32,546 bases of DNA from Actinomycetes bacterium (GCA_021791675.1 JAJYWE010000025.1:4045-36590); one strand, 5' to 3'; counted from the first letter of the stretch, positions 8,402-16,627 are shown. The notes: generated by a model from the sequence alone, not told the origin. A program made the numbers and translations.

Positions 8402-8674
8402 TCAGGCGATCCGTGACTCCCGCACGAGCGCCACCTCGTCCCGGTAGGCCTGCCCCATCAGCTGGAGCCCCTCGAGCGCGCGCGCCGCCTCCGCCTCGTC
8501 GATCACGGCCATCGCGAAGCCGACGTGGATGAGCACCCAGTCACCGGGTTCGATGGCGACGTCGTCGAGCAAGCCGATGTTGATGTTCCGCCGAACCCCT
8601 GCCACCTCGACCTTTGCCAGCTGGTTGTTCGCGTCGACCAGCTCTACGACCTGTCCTGGTATCCCGAGACACAT
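8402..8674 (-). CDS. hypC: Hydrogenase maturation chaperone HypC
   Basis: HypC carries the Fe(CN)2CO group, with HypD, and delivers it to the hydrogenase large-subunit precursor. The 90-aa protein begins MCLGIPGQVVEL with the required Cys2. It has the conserved His in GDWVLIHVGFAMAVID (H50) and the usual small beta-barrel length. The start is fixed by the MC motif. It follows hypA by 11 bp and precedes a hairpin. A second HypC-like domain lies further down the same operon, fused to a SIS domain, so this is one of two. Confidence 0.97.
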   Translation of the reverse strand: MCLGIPGQVVELVDANNQLAKVEVAGVRRNINIGLLDDVAIEPGDWVLIHVGFAMAVIDEAEAARALEGLQLMGQAYRDEVALVRESRIA

Positions 8675-8685
8675 GTCCGCTCCTC

Positions 8686-9021
8686 TCACGCTCGGTACTC
8701 GATGCGTTCCAACACGAGCTCGTCGCCTCCACGCTCCTCGACCTCCGGCGACCCGCAGCGCTCGCACGCCAGCACGTGGTCCGTCGCCTCGAAGGTCGCC
8801 CCGCAGCGCTCGCAGCGTGCCGCGACCGGCAGCACGACGAGCTCCGGGACCGCTCCGGCCGCGACGCTCCCTTCGGCGGCGAGCGCGAAGGACTGCGCGA
8901 ACGCGTCGGGGTGGAAGTGGTGGAGGCAACCCACCCGCACCCGGACGGCGGCGACGCTGCGACCGTTGGCGCGTCGCTCGAGCGCGTCCACGATGGCCGT
9001 GCAGACCCCGAGCTCATGCAT
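8686..9021 (-). CDS. hypA: Nickel-insertion protein HypA
   Basis: HypA delivers nickel to the hydrogenase large subunit, normally together with the GTPase HypB. The 111-aa protein starts MHELGVCTAIV, with the nickel-binding N-terminal Met-His-Glu. It carries the structural zinc site as two CERC motifs (about 70-73 and 86-89). Its start overlaps the stop of the preceding YceI gene by 8 bp. hypB, which is usually its neighbour, is not found anywhere in this window. Confidence 0.96.
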   Translation of the reverse strand: MHELGVCTAIVDALERRANGRSVAAVRVRVGCLHHFHPDAFAQSFALAAEGSVAAGAVPELVVLPVAARCERCGATFEATDHVLACERCGSPEVEERGGDELVLERIEYRA

Positions 9022-9526
9022 CGGAGCCCGCCCTTGCGACCAGCTCGACCCGGACCTCGACTTCCGGGTGGACCTTCGCCATGAGGATCTTCGGCGGCTC
9101 CATGCCGAAGTCGCGGATGTCGAAGACGTGCGCGCCCTCCAGATGCACCTCGCCGTCAGCGAGCCGGAGCACCATCTCGTCCTCCGCGGGCTGGCTGGAC
9201 CCCCGAAAGGTGACCACCCCCGAGACGAGGTAGTGTCCGCCGGCTGCCGGGCGGAGCTCGCGCAGCTCGCCCGAGATGGTCGGATACCGCCGTACGTCCA
9301 CCCGCCGTTGCAGCTCGCGGTCGTAGAGCGGGTTCCCAGAGCGCAGCGCCGAGACCGCGAGCTCGACACGCCCCCGATCCGCCGCGAGACCCCCCGGCTC
9401 CGAGGCCGTCCCGTCGAGCTCGATGAAGCCGTGCAGCCCCGTCGCCTCGGCGTGGATCGGATGGAGACTGGAGCGCGCCTCCACCGAGACGCGCGACACC
9501 GCTGGGTCGATCTCGAAACGCGGCAT
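9014..9526 (-). CDS. YceI-type lipid-binding-fold protein within the hydrogenase operon
   Basis: This 170-aa protein matches the YceI fold: an N-terminal FEIDPAVSRVSVEAR strand, a central SALRSGNPLYDRELQRRVDV segment, RRYPTISGEL, and an HVFDIRDFGMEPPKI ending. YceI proteins are beta-barrels that bind long amphipathic molecules such as polyisoprenoid quinones. No signal peptide is present, so it should be cytoplasmic, unlike many secreted YceI proteins. The segment S-GNPL-D-EL-RRV--RRYP and the DIR-FGM-P ending also occur in the YceI domain of the PadR fusion at 16838-18034, so the two appear to belong to one subfamily. It starts 4 bp after the microprotein gene. A role in handling quinone or lipid for this hydrogenase is a hypothesis. 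Confidence 0.85.
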   Translation of the reverse strand: MPRFEIDPAVSRVSVEARSSLHPIHAEATGLHGFIELDGTASEPGGLAADRGRVELAVSALRSGNPLYDRELQRRVDVRRYPTISGELRELRPAAGGHYLVSGVVTFRGSSQPAEDEMVLRLADGEVHLEGAHVFDIRDFGMEPPKILMAKVHPEVEVRVELVARAGSDA

Positions 9527-9530
9527 CGCC

Positions 9531-9635
9531 TCACATCGCCCGGATCTTCAGGTACCGCGCGACGTCGGGTAGCGAGTCGACCACGACCGCGACCAGGACC
9601 GTCAGCACCACCGACCAGAAGAGCTTGCGGATCAC
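9531..9635 (-). CDS. 34-aa single-helix membrane microprotein (DUF6893-like)
   Basis: A GTG start at 9635-9633 overlaps the TGA of the endopeptidase gene (GTGA), giving a 34-residue peptide. It begins with a basic IRKLF, continues with a hydrophobic helix (SVVLTVLVAVVV) and ends LPDVARYLKIRAM. The helix plus P-D-x-x-RYLK-x-R-x-M ending recalls the small actinobacterial proteins grouped as DUF6893; that assignment is from memory. Tight coupling on both sides (the YceI gene starts 4 bp later) argues that it is really translated. It could be a membrane tether or an accessory subunit for the otherwise soluble hydrogenase. It is too short for many gene callers. Confidence 0.72.
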   Translation of the reverse strand: MIRKLFWSVVLTVLVAVVVDSLPDVARYLKIRAM

Positions 9636-10315
9636 GCCCCTACCTCCTCTCCCTCGGCCGCCACCCCGGCAGCTCCTTCGTTCCCTCCGAGGACCGCCGC
9701 CACCACGGCGGCTCCGTCGCCTGCTGCCGACGACGCAGCCGCCATCGGCCCGGGCCCCCTTCCCTCGCCGTTCGTCGGGACGCCCGCGCTCTCCCCGTTC
9801 ACCCGCAGCAGAGCGGCCACCGTCTCGCGCACAGCGGCGACGGCGGGTCCGATCGCGTCCCGGACCGGAGCCGAGAGGCCGATGCCCTCTCCGAGCTGTG
9901 CCGGCTCGCAACCGATGAGGACGAGGTGGCGCACGTGGCCCCCCATCGCCCTCGCCGAGCGGAGGACGGCGACCGGGTCCATCGCGTGTGCGTCCAGGCC
10001 GACGGCGGAGGCCCCCGCCCCGCCGGGCCGGGGCTGGTTCGCGTCGTCCGGAGCCGCCAGATCCCGGTCGGGGGCCACGACGCGCACGGTTCCCGCAGCG
10101 TCGCCGGCAGGCTGGGCGTCGACCAGGACGACGGCGTCGTAGTCCTCGAGCAGCTCGTAGGCGAGGTGGACGCCCCGGATCCCGAAGTCCTCGATGCGGA
10201 CGCTCTCGGGCAGCTCGCTCCGGTCGGCAGCGAGGCGCCGGACGACCTCGGGCCCGAACCCGTCGTCGGACAGGAAGATGTTGCCGATCCCGGCGACGAG
10301 CACACGCGGGCTCAC
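9632..10315 (-). CDS. [NiFe]-hydrogenase maturation endopeptidase (HupD/HybD family)
   Basis: This enzyme removes the C-terminal peptide of the large subunit after nickel insertion. Family signatures are VAGIGNIFLSDDGFG near the N-terminus, VVLVDAQPAG, LDAHAMDP and IGCEP. By comparison with E. coli HybD, the nickel-sensing residues are D18 (Glu in HybD), D66 and H110. The catalytic-type core spans about 1-170; residues 175-227 are an Ala/Gly-rich tail of unknown use. GTG 10315 overlaps the upstream stop as GTGA. Its natural substrate is presumably the large subunit encoded at 13745-15526, which has a 24-residue tail beyond the final His. Confidence 0.93.
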   Translation of the reverse strand: MSPRVLVAGIGNIFLSDDGFGPEVVRRLAADRSELPESVRIEDFGIRGVHLAYELLEDYDAVVLVDAQPAGDAAGTVRVVAPDRDLAAPDDANQPRPGGAGASAVGLDAHAMDPVAVLRSARAMGGHVRHLVLIGCEPAQLGEGIGLSAPVRDAIGPAVAAVRETVAALLRVNGESAGVPTNGEGRGPGPMAAASSAAGDGAAVVAAVLGGNEGAAGVAAEGEEVGA

Positions 10316-12609
10316 CAGCGCGCCCCACGGAGGCCACGGAGCTCGCCGAGCAGCGCCTCGATGTCCGGGTCGCTCGGAGCCACCCGGACGTCACTCGCGT
10401 CGCCCAGGGCCCCGCCCGCCGGTGTCAGGTCGGGGTCGCCGGATGCGGACAGGGGGACGACCTCCTCTGGCGCGAAGAAGAGGGAGCGCCCGTACCACTC
10501 GTGGAGCTCGGCCGCCGGATCGTCCTCGACGACAACCCCCAGGTGACACTCCCCCTCGAGCGTCCGGTAGACGCCGGTGACCCTGGCCACCCTGCCGCGC
10601 AGGAAGAGGTCCTGGGCGTCGGCCCGCCGGTTCGGTTGCAGCAGGACCCGGCTCCCGACGCCAACGGTGACCCCCGCCACCCTGACCGGCAACGCCTCCT
10701 CGCTCCCAGGCTGGCTGGCGACGGACGGAGCGCCGTCGATCCCGTCACTGGGAGCGCCCCTCGGGGCGGCAGCCCGATCGCCGCCCGCAACGCTCGAAGC
10801 CCGCGCGCCGAGCCGCTCGGCGACGGGGCGGACCCTCGCGTGCAGCCGCTCGAAGTCGACCGCCGTCAGTTCCTCGCAGCCGGAGAGGACAGCCGCGGCT
10901 CTCGGGTCGGTCGCCCGCACCTCCCGCTTCTCGTCGTCCGTGAGCGTGAGGACGCGCAGGGCGAGGATCTCGTCGATCTCCGTGGCGTCGTACATCGCCT
11001 GCGCGCTCTCGGGGGCGATGGCCGGGAAGTCCGAGAGGACGATCGGCGACGCGAGGACGGTCCGGGGCCGCTCCTCGTCACCGACGAGCACCGGGAAGAG
11101 CCCGTCGTGGAGCGCGCCAGCCGCCTCCGGGAGATCCGCTGGCCGGTCCAGCGCGGAGAGGAACACGCCGCCGTCGATCGCGAAGAGCGCGTGGACGCCG
11201 ACGACGCTGCGCCGGACCACGTCGTCACGGTGGGCCGCCGGACCGCTCCATGCCGAGGTGTTCGCGACCTCGACCCGCACCCACCAACCCCCTCCGGAGG
11301 CGAGCGGCCCTGCCGACGCGACGACCTGTAGGTCGACCGGAGCGGCCTCCCACGCAGCAACACACCGTCGTCCGCCTGCGTCCCTTCCGAGCTCCTGTTC
11401 CCGGCGAGCACCGCCCAGCCGGAGCGACCGAGTCGAGACGGCACAAACGGGCCCGAGCGGCGCGACGCCCGGTGCACCACCCACTCCCGGCACGGGAGCG
11501 TCGCGCCCGTCGCCGGTTCGGGAGGCCTGCGCAGGCGCCGGCGCCCCCGGCGCTGCCACCTGGAGCACGAGGTCGACCTCGTGGCTCACTCCCTCGTCGA
11601 ACGCCGTCCAGAGCTGGCCGTCGACCTCCAACGACTCCACCGCCCGGCGCGTCTGGTCCTCCTCCTCGATCCACAGCGAGCGCGCGGTGAGGGTGAGGAA
11701 GCGGACCCGCACCGCGACCCGCGTCCCCACGGCGGCGCGAAACAGGCCGTCGACGCGGGCGTCGGCGCGCTCCGCTCCGCTCGCCGCGGCATACTCCGGC
11801 GGTGCCAGCACCCCGAACTGCCAGCGAAGGTGGTTCTTCCGCGCCGACGCACGATAGGGATAGAGCACGTAGCCCTCGTAGCAGATTGCGTCCGCGACGC
11901 TGCGCGCCGCGTCGAGCGCGACGCCGAGCGGGTCGGCCCTCGACGCCGGATCGGGCTCCTCGGTTGGGGACCCCGAGCCCGCACCGGCGGCACCGAGCAA
12001 CGACTCGAGCGCGCCCTCCCACGTGGGGATTGCCTGGCGGGCCTTGAACGCGCCGAGCGCCCCGAGCGTCTCGCGCGAGAGCCGCAGCCATCCCTCACCG
12101 GGGAAGAAGTGGTCCATTGCGCTCCGCCACGTCGAGACGGGGAGCACGAAGCGCGCCTCCGCATCCCACGAGATCGGTTCCACGGAGAGCCTGCCCTCGA
12201 CCTCCCGGAACACCGTGCCGGAGAAGAGCAGGACGACCGGGACCGTCCCGTGCTCGAGCCCGGCGAGGAGCTTCGCGTGCGCCACCTCGAGGTCGTAACT
12301 GCACGGCAGGGAGAGGGTCGTCTCCGTGCTCCCCTCGAAGCACCCGAGCGCGGTCGTGACCTGGGCCCAGCGCAGCGGCTTGAGGCTACGCGACCACTGC
12401 GTCGGCGGGCCGAACAGCTCGAGCACGTGTGCCCGCTCGGCCGCGGTGAAGTCGTGGCCCCGCGGGTCGATCTCGACGGCAGTGCGCAACACCACGGCGT
12501 GCACGGGGCGCGAGTCGGGCGTGGTCACCCGGAGGCGCAACGCGAGCGCCGGTGCCGCCGCGTATGGCTCGGGCTCGACGCCGAGCACGGAGAACGAGAG
12601 CTCAGCCAC
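10312..12609 (-). CDS. DUF6084-type hydrogenase-operon protein fused to a second conserved domain
   Basis: This 765-aa soluble protein has two regions. Residues about 1-215 resemble DUF6084, a family of unknown function found in actinobacterial hydrogenase operons (AELSFSVLGVEPEPYAAAP, FGPPTQWSRSLKPLRW, CSYDLEVAHAKLLAGLEHG, WRSAMDHFFPGEGWLRL). After an acidic linker, a second region runs from about 235 to the end. It includes CYEGYVLYPYRASARKNHLRW, FGVLAPPEYA, VANTSAWSG, SPIVLSDFPAIAPES and a C-terminal part with RRADAQDLFLRGRVARV and LHEWYGRSLFFAPEEVVPL. I recall such sequences as a separate conserved gene in other hydrogenase clusters, which would make this a fusion. No catalytic motif is evident. 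GTG 12609 overlaps the upstream gene by 8 bp. Confidence 0.8.
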   Translation of the reverse strand: MAELSFSVLGVEPEPYAAAPALALRLRVTTPDSRPVHAVVLRTAVEIDPRGHDFTAAERAHVLELFGPPTQWSRSLKPLRWAQVTTALGCFEGSTETTLSLPCSYDLEVAHAKLLAGLEHGTVPVVLLFSGTVFREVEGRLSVEPISWDAEARFVLPVSTWRSAMDHFFPGEGWLRLSRETLGALGAFKARQAIPTWEGALESLLGAAGAGSGSPTEEPDPASRADPLGVALDAARSVADAICYEGYVLYPYRASARKNHLRWQFGVLAPPEYAAASGAERADARVDGLFRAAVGTRVAVRVRFLTLTARSLWIEEEDQTRRAVESLEVDGQLWTAFDEGVSHEVDLVLQVAAPGAPAPAQASRTGDGRDAPVPGVGGAPGVAPLGPVCAVSTRSLRLGGARREQELGRDAGGRRCVAAWEAAPVDLQVVASAGPLASGGGWWVRVEVANTSAWSGPAAHRDDVVRRSVVGVHALFAIDGGVFLSALDRPADLPEAAGALHDGLFPVLVGDEERPRTVLASPIVLSDFPAIAPESAQAMYDATEIDEILALRVLTLTDDEKREVRATDPRAAAVLSGCEELTAVDFERLHARVRPVAERLGARASSVAGGDRAAAPRGAPSDGIDGAPSVASQPGSEEALPVRVAGVTVGVGSRVLLQPNRRADAQDLFLRGRVARVTGVYRTLEGECHLGVVVEDDPAAELHEWYGRSLFFAPEEVVPLSASGDPDLTPAGGALGDASDVRVAPSDPDIEALLGELRGLRGARW

Positions 12610-13729
12610 CGCTCAGCTCCACGAGCGGGCGCGCCCGTGCCCCGAGGTCGGCGAACACCTCGTCGAGCAGGCCCGCAGCCTCCTCGCCACCGGCGACTCC
12701 CTGCCACGCGCTGCGGAGGCGACCGACGAGCTCGTAGCAGGCGTCGACCGGGACCACGAACGCCTCGATCCCGACAGAGGTGACTCGCGCGAGCACCGCC
12801 TCCACCCCCGGAGCGACGCTTCCGAGCTGCGCCGAAGCATCGACCGCCTCCTCCCAGGCCCCGAGTGGCAGCTCCGACTCGACCGCCCCGGCCGGACCGG
12901 GGTAGAACGCCGCCACCCGCCCACCCTCGGCTCCGGAAAGGAAGAACGCCACGTCGACCGGGATCCCCAGGCGCGCCCAGAGGGCGGGTGGGATCGTCCC
13001 GGTCGGCAGCCGGAGGTAGCGGTCCGACACGAGGCGGTACCGCCCTCGTGCCGCTCCCTCCTGGCTGAACAGCAGCGCGCAGGCTCGGCAGGTGCAACGC
13101 AGCGCCGAGTGCTCGAGATCGGCGACGTGGCGATGCCCGGCTTCGAGGGCCGCGCCGCAGAGCTCACAACCTGCCGACTCGGCAGGGCGCGGGCGCGTGA
13201 GTCCCCCCGCGTCCTCGCGCCTCGGGCCGCGACGCAGGGTCACCGGCGTCCCGACCTCGACGACGTGAACGTCGACGTCATCGAGATCGGGCACCGCCCC
13301 GCGCACGGCGGCGCGCACGGCGTGGGCGAGCGCCCCTCGACTGCCGGCTCCGGGGCCCACCGGGTGGATCTCGACGATCGCGGTTCGACGAGCCTCGTCC
13401 ACGGCCTCGATCGTCGCCGGTGCGACGCCCAGCCGACGTCCGATCTCGTCGAGTGCCGTCGAGACGCGGGACGCGAGCGGGACGGGGTGGAGGTCGTGGA
13501 CGAGCAGCGCGCTCGCGACGACCTCGTCCTGCGCGAGCTCCTCAAGCACTCCGGCGCAACCGTCGCGGCCCTGCTCGGCGAGGCGCCGGACGATCCGCCC
13601 GAGCACCTCCCCGTAGAAGCTCGTCACGGCGGCGAGGAGCTCGTCAGCCGCCGTTGCCACCTCCGGCCCACCCAGGTCGGTGAGCGCCTCGAGCGCCCGT
13701 TCGACCTGCGCACCCGGGTCTTCGTGCAC
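12602..13729 (-). CDS. Degenerate NifU-like domain fused to DUF5947 (hydrogenase-associated)
   Basis: This is a 375-aa protein, 15 bp downstream of the large-subunit gene. Residues about 28-160 resemble the NifU C-terminal (Nfu) domain as found in actinobacterial hydrogenase operons (LHPVPLASRVSTALDEIGRRLG, then a helix ending VPDLDDVDVHVVE). The segment where Nfu has its CxxC cluster motif reads PVGPGAGSRGALAHAV and has no Cys. Residues about 186-375 match DUF5947, with a CELCG...CTCRACALLF pattern (C188, C191, C212, C214, C217) that could hold a metal. A small-cluster rubredoxin-like role for DUF5947 is possible but unproven. GTG 13729 was chosen as the first start after the upstream stop. 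Confidence 0.82.
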   Translation of the reverse strand: MHEDPGAQVERALEALTDLGGPEVATAADELLAAVTSFYGEVLGRIVRRLAEQGRDGCAGVLEELAQDEVVASALLVHDLHPVPLASRVSTALDEIGRRLGVAPATIEAVDEARRTAIVEIHPVGPGAGSRGALAHAVRAAVRGAVPDLDDVDVHVVEVGTPVTLRRGPRREDAGGLTRPRPAESAGCELCGAALEAGHRHVADLEHSALRCTCRACALLFSQEGAARGRYRLVSDRYLRLPTGTIPPALWARLGIPVDVAFFLSGAEGGRVAAFYPGPAGAVESELPLGAWEEAVDASAQLGSVAPGVEAVLARVTSVGIEAFVVPVDACYELVGRLRSAWQGVAGGEEAAGLLDEVFADLGARARPLVELSGG

Positions 13730-13744
13730 CGTGGCCGCTTCTCC

Positions 13745-15526
13745 TCACGCCTCGTCGAGCGTGTGCGCGACGGTCGGGGAGTGGACCTTGCGCAGCTCCT
13801 TCCCGCCCCCGAGGTACATGTGGACCCCGCAGGGAAGGCACGGATCGAAGCTGCGTACCGACCGCATGATGTCGATGCCCTTGAAGTGCTCGCGGTCGTT
13901 CTCCTCGAAGATGGGGGTGTTCTGCACCGCGTCCTCGTAGGGACCCGGGGTGCCGTAGACGTCTCGCGGGTTCGCGTTCCAAGGCGTCGGCGGGTAGGGG
14001 TGGTAGTTGGCGATCTTCCCGTCCCGGATCACCATGTGGTGCGAGAGCACACCGCGCACCGCCTCGGTGAAGCCACAGCCGATCCCCTCGTCGGGAACCT
14101 CGAACGGCTCCCAGGTCTTCGTCCTGCCGGCACGGACCTCGGCGAGCGCCTGCTCCATGAAGTGCAAGGCGCAGGCGGCGGCGTAGGCCTGGAAGTAGGT
14201 GCGCGCCCGGTCTCGCTCGATCGTGTTCGACCACTGGGGGATCTTCCACTCGAGCTGGACCTCGGGCTTCAGCGCGGTCTTCGGGAGGTTGATCACGACG
14301 CTGTGCCCGGTCGCCTTCACGTAGCCGATGTCGACGAGCCCCGACAGCGCGGTCGACCACAGCCGGGCGAGAGGGCCCCCACCGGTGTCGAGCGCGAGGT
14401 GGTCCGTCCCGTCGAACCAGCGGGGCGACATCACCCAGCTGTAGTTCCCGTCGAAGTCGCGCTTCTGCGGCTGGGGGTTCGTGTGCTGGTTCCAGGGGTG
14501 CCGCCGGTCGACCGGGTTCCCGAGCGGGTCGCGCGTCACGAACATCTCCTGGCCCTCCCAGTCGTCGTAGAAGGAGTGCCCGAGGAGGATCCGGATGCCG
14601 AGGTTGATGTCGACGAGGTCGTTCGTCACGAGCTTCCCGTCCACGACCACTCCCGGGGTCACGAACATCTTCCGGCCCCAGTCGGTCATGTCCCGGTAGG
14701 CGAAGTTGCAGACCTCGGGATCCTGGAAGCTTCCCCAACACCCGAGCAGCGTGCGTCGCAAGCCGACCTGCTCGTAGCCCGGGAGTGCCTGGTAGAAGAA
14801 GTCGAAGAGGTCGTCGTGCATCGGGACGACACGCTTCATGAACTCGACGTAGCGCATGAGCCGGCTCAGGTAGTCGGTGAAGAGCTGGATCGTCGCTGTC
14901 GTCCCGACCCCGCCCGGATAGAGCGTCGAGGGGTGCACGTGGCGACCCTCCATCAGGCAGAACATCTCCCGCGTCGAGCGGCTCACCTGGAGCGCCTCCC
15001 GGTAGAACTCGCCCTCGAAGGGGTTGAGCGAGCGCATGATGTCGGCGATGGTGCGGTAGCCATGGTCGCCAGCGTGCGGTGACTCGGTCCGCTCGGCGAG
15101 CTCGAGCACCCCGGGGTTCGTCTCCCGTACCATCTTCTCGCAGAAGTCCACGCCGACGAGGTTCTCCTGGAAGATGTTGTGGTCGAACATGTACTCCGCA
15201 GCCTCGCCGAGGTTCACGATCCACTCGCCGAGATGCGGCGGCTTCACGCCGTAGGCCATGTTCTGTGCGTAGCAGGAGCAGGTTGCGTGGTTGTCGCCAC
15301 AGATGCCACAGATGCGACTGGTGATGAAGTGCGCGTCCCTCGGGTCCTTGCCCTTCATGAAGATGCTGTAGCCACGGAAGATCGACGACGTCGAGTGGCA
15401 CTCCGCCACCGTCCGCTGGCGAAAGTCGATCTTCGTGTAGATCCCGAGGCTGCCGACGATCCGGGTGATCGGATCCCAGGCCATCTCCACCAGGTCGTTG
15501 TTCGCCGTGTCCGGCTGCACTGTCAT
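13745..15526 (-). CDS. hhyL: Group 1h [NiFe]-hydrogenase large subunit
   Basis: This catalytic subunit oxidises H2 at a Ni-Fe(CN)2CO centre. The 593-aa protein has the L1 motif SRICGICGDNHATCSCYAQ (C73, C76) in the form typical of group 1h enzymes, the actinobacterial high-affinity type. It also has the L2 motif DPCLPCGVH (C563, C566, H569). A 24-residue C-terminal extension follows H569 and is expected to be cut by the endopeptidase encoded downstream. A strong Shine-Dalgarno (GAGGAGGGAG) precedes ATG 15526. The gene lies 27 bp after the small subunit. Group 1h enzymes scavenge trace H2 and feed the respiratory chain, often during starvation. The subgroup rests on motif recognition, without a tree. 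Confidence 0.97.
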   Translation of the reverse strand: MTVQPDTANNDLVEMAWDPITRIVGSLGIYTKIDFRQRTVAECHSTSSIFRGYSIFMKGKDPRDAHFITSRICGICGDNHATCSCYAQNMAYGVKPPHLGEWIVNLGEAAEYMFDHNIFQENLVGVDFCEKMVRETNPGVLELAERTESPHAGDHGYRTIADIMRSLNPFEGEFYREALQVSRSTREMFCLMEGRHVHPSTLYPGGVGTTATIQLFTDYLSRLMRYVEFMKRVVPMHDDLFDFFYQALPGYEQVGLRRTLLGCWGSFQDPEVCNFAYRDMTDWGRKMFVTPGVVVDGKLVTNDLVDINLGIRILLGHSFYDDWEGQEMFVTRDPLGNPVDRRHPWNQHTNPQPQKRDFDGNYSWVMSPRWFDGTDHLALDTGGGPLARLWSTALSGLVDIGYVKATGHSVVINLPKTALKPEVQLEWKIPQWSNTIERDRARTYFQAYAAACALHFMEQALAEVRAGRTKTWEPFEVPDEGIGCGFTEAVRGVLSHHMVIRDGKIANYHPYPPTPWNANPRDVYGTPGPYEDAVQNTPIFEENDREHFKGIDIMRSVRSFDPCLPCGVHMYLGGGKELRKVHSPTVAHTLDEA

Positions 15527-15553
15527 CGCTCCCTCCTCGCCCTCGTCGCTCGC

Positions 15554-16627
15554 CTAGCGCCAGCCGCCGCGGTAGCCCGTGGTGAGCTCGGGCCCGCGTA
15601 CTCGCCAGCTCGGTTCCTCGTCGACTGTCTTCACCGTGACGCGCCGCAGCGCCCGGATCACGTTCCCGTACAGTCCGCTCGCTGCGGTGGAAACGCGCGC
15701 TCCGGGAGGCTCCGCCATGAAGGGCATGAACTTGTCCGGGAAGCCCGGCATGGTGCAACCGATGCAGATCCCCCCGACGTTCGGGCAGCCCCCGATCCCG
15801 TTCATCCAGCCACGCTTCGGGACGTTGCACTTGACGACCGGGCCCCAACAGCCCAGCTTCACGATGCACTTGCGCGAGCCGTACTCGTTCGCGAACTCGC
15901 CCTGCTCGTAGTAGCCGGCTCGATCGCACCCCTCGTGCACCGTGCTCCCGAAGAGCCAGGTCGGCCGGAGCGACTCGTCGAGCGGGATCGCGGGAGCCTG
16001 CCCGGTCGCCTGGTAAAGGAGGTAGAGGATCGTCTCCGAGAGGTTGTCCGGTTGGATCGGACAGCCCGGGACGCAGACGATCGGGATCCCGGCCTTGGAC
16101 TTCCAGCCCCAGCCGAGGTAGTCCGGCACACCCATGGCACCGGTCGGGTTCCCCGCCATCGCGTGGATGCCGCCGTATGCCGCACACGTCCCGACCGCGA
16201 GCACGGCGAGGGCCTTCGGTGCCAACCGGTCCAACCATTCGCTCGTCGTCATCGGTTGGTCCGTCGCGGGGTCGTTCCCGAACCCGCACCAGTACCCCTC
16301 CCGCTTGATCGCCTCGTTGGGGATCGAACCCTCCACCACCAGCACGAAGGGCTCGAGCTCCCCGCGGTCGGCCTTGAAGAACCACTCGATGAAGTCGTCC
16401 GCCCCACCGACCGGCCCACACTCGAAGTCGATGAGCGGCCAGTGCACGGCGATCTTCGGGAGCCCGGGCAGCGCCCCGAGCGCTATCTCCTCGATGCTCG
16501 GCTGCGTGGCGGCCGTCAACGCGACGGAGTCACCGTCGCAACTCAGCCCTGCGTTGATCCACAGGACGTGGATCACCGGTTCGTCGCTGACCATCCGGTC
16601 CGCCGCCACCTCGGTCGTCGTGCCCAC
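15554..16627 (-). CDS. hhyS: Group 1h [NiFe]-hydrogenase small subunit
   Basis: This subunit carries three Fe-S clusters that move electrons from the active site. In the proximal motif WINAGLSCDGDSVAL, C30 is kept but the second canonical Cys is D33. That gives the 3Cys/1Asp ligation described for the Ralstonia eutropha actinobacterial-type hydrogenase and seen in group 1h. Other cluster segments are VGTCAAYGG, VPGCPIQPDN, VHEGCDRAG, CIVKLGCWGP and GGCPNVGGICIGC. The 357-aa protein has no twin-arginine signal peptide, so it stays in the cytoplasm. No cytochrome b gene is adjacent, so the electron acceptor is open. GTG 16627 has AGGAGG about 7 bases upstream. It is the first structural gene of the operon. 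Confidence 0.97.
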   Translation of the reverse strand: MGTTTEVAADRMVSDEPVIHVLWINAGLSCDGDSVALTAATQPSIEEIALGALPGLPKIAVHWPLIDFECGPVGGADDFIEWFFKADRGELEPFVLVVEGSIPNEAIKREGYWCGFGNDPATDQPMTTSEWLDRLAPKALAVLAVGTCAAYGGIHAMAGNPTGAMGVPDYLGWGWKSKAGIPIVCVPGCPIQPDNLSETILYLLYQATGQAPAIPLDESLRPTWLFGSTVHEGCDRAGYYEQGEFANEYGSRKCIVKLGCWGPVVKCNVPKRGWMNGIGGCPNVGGICIGCTMPGFPDKFMPFMAEPPGARVSTAASGLYGNVIRALRRVTVKTVDEEPSWRVRGPELTTGYRGGWR

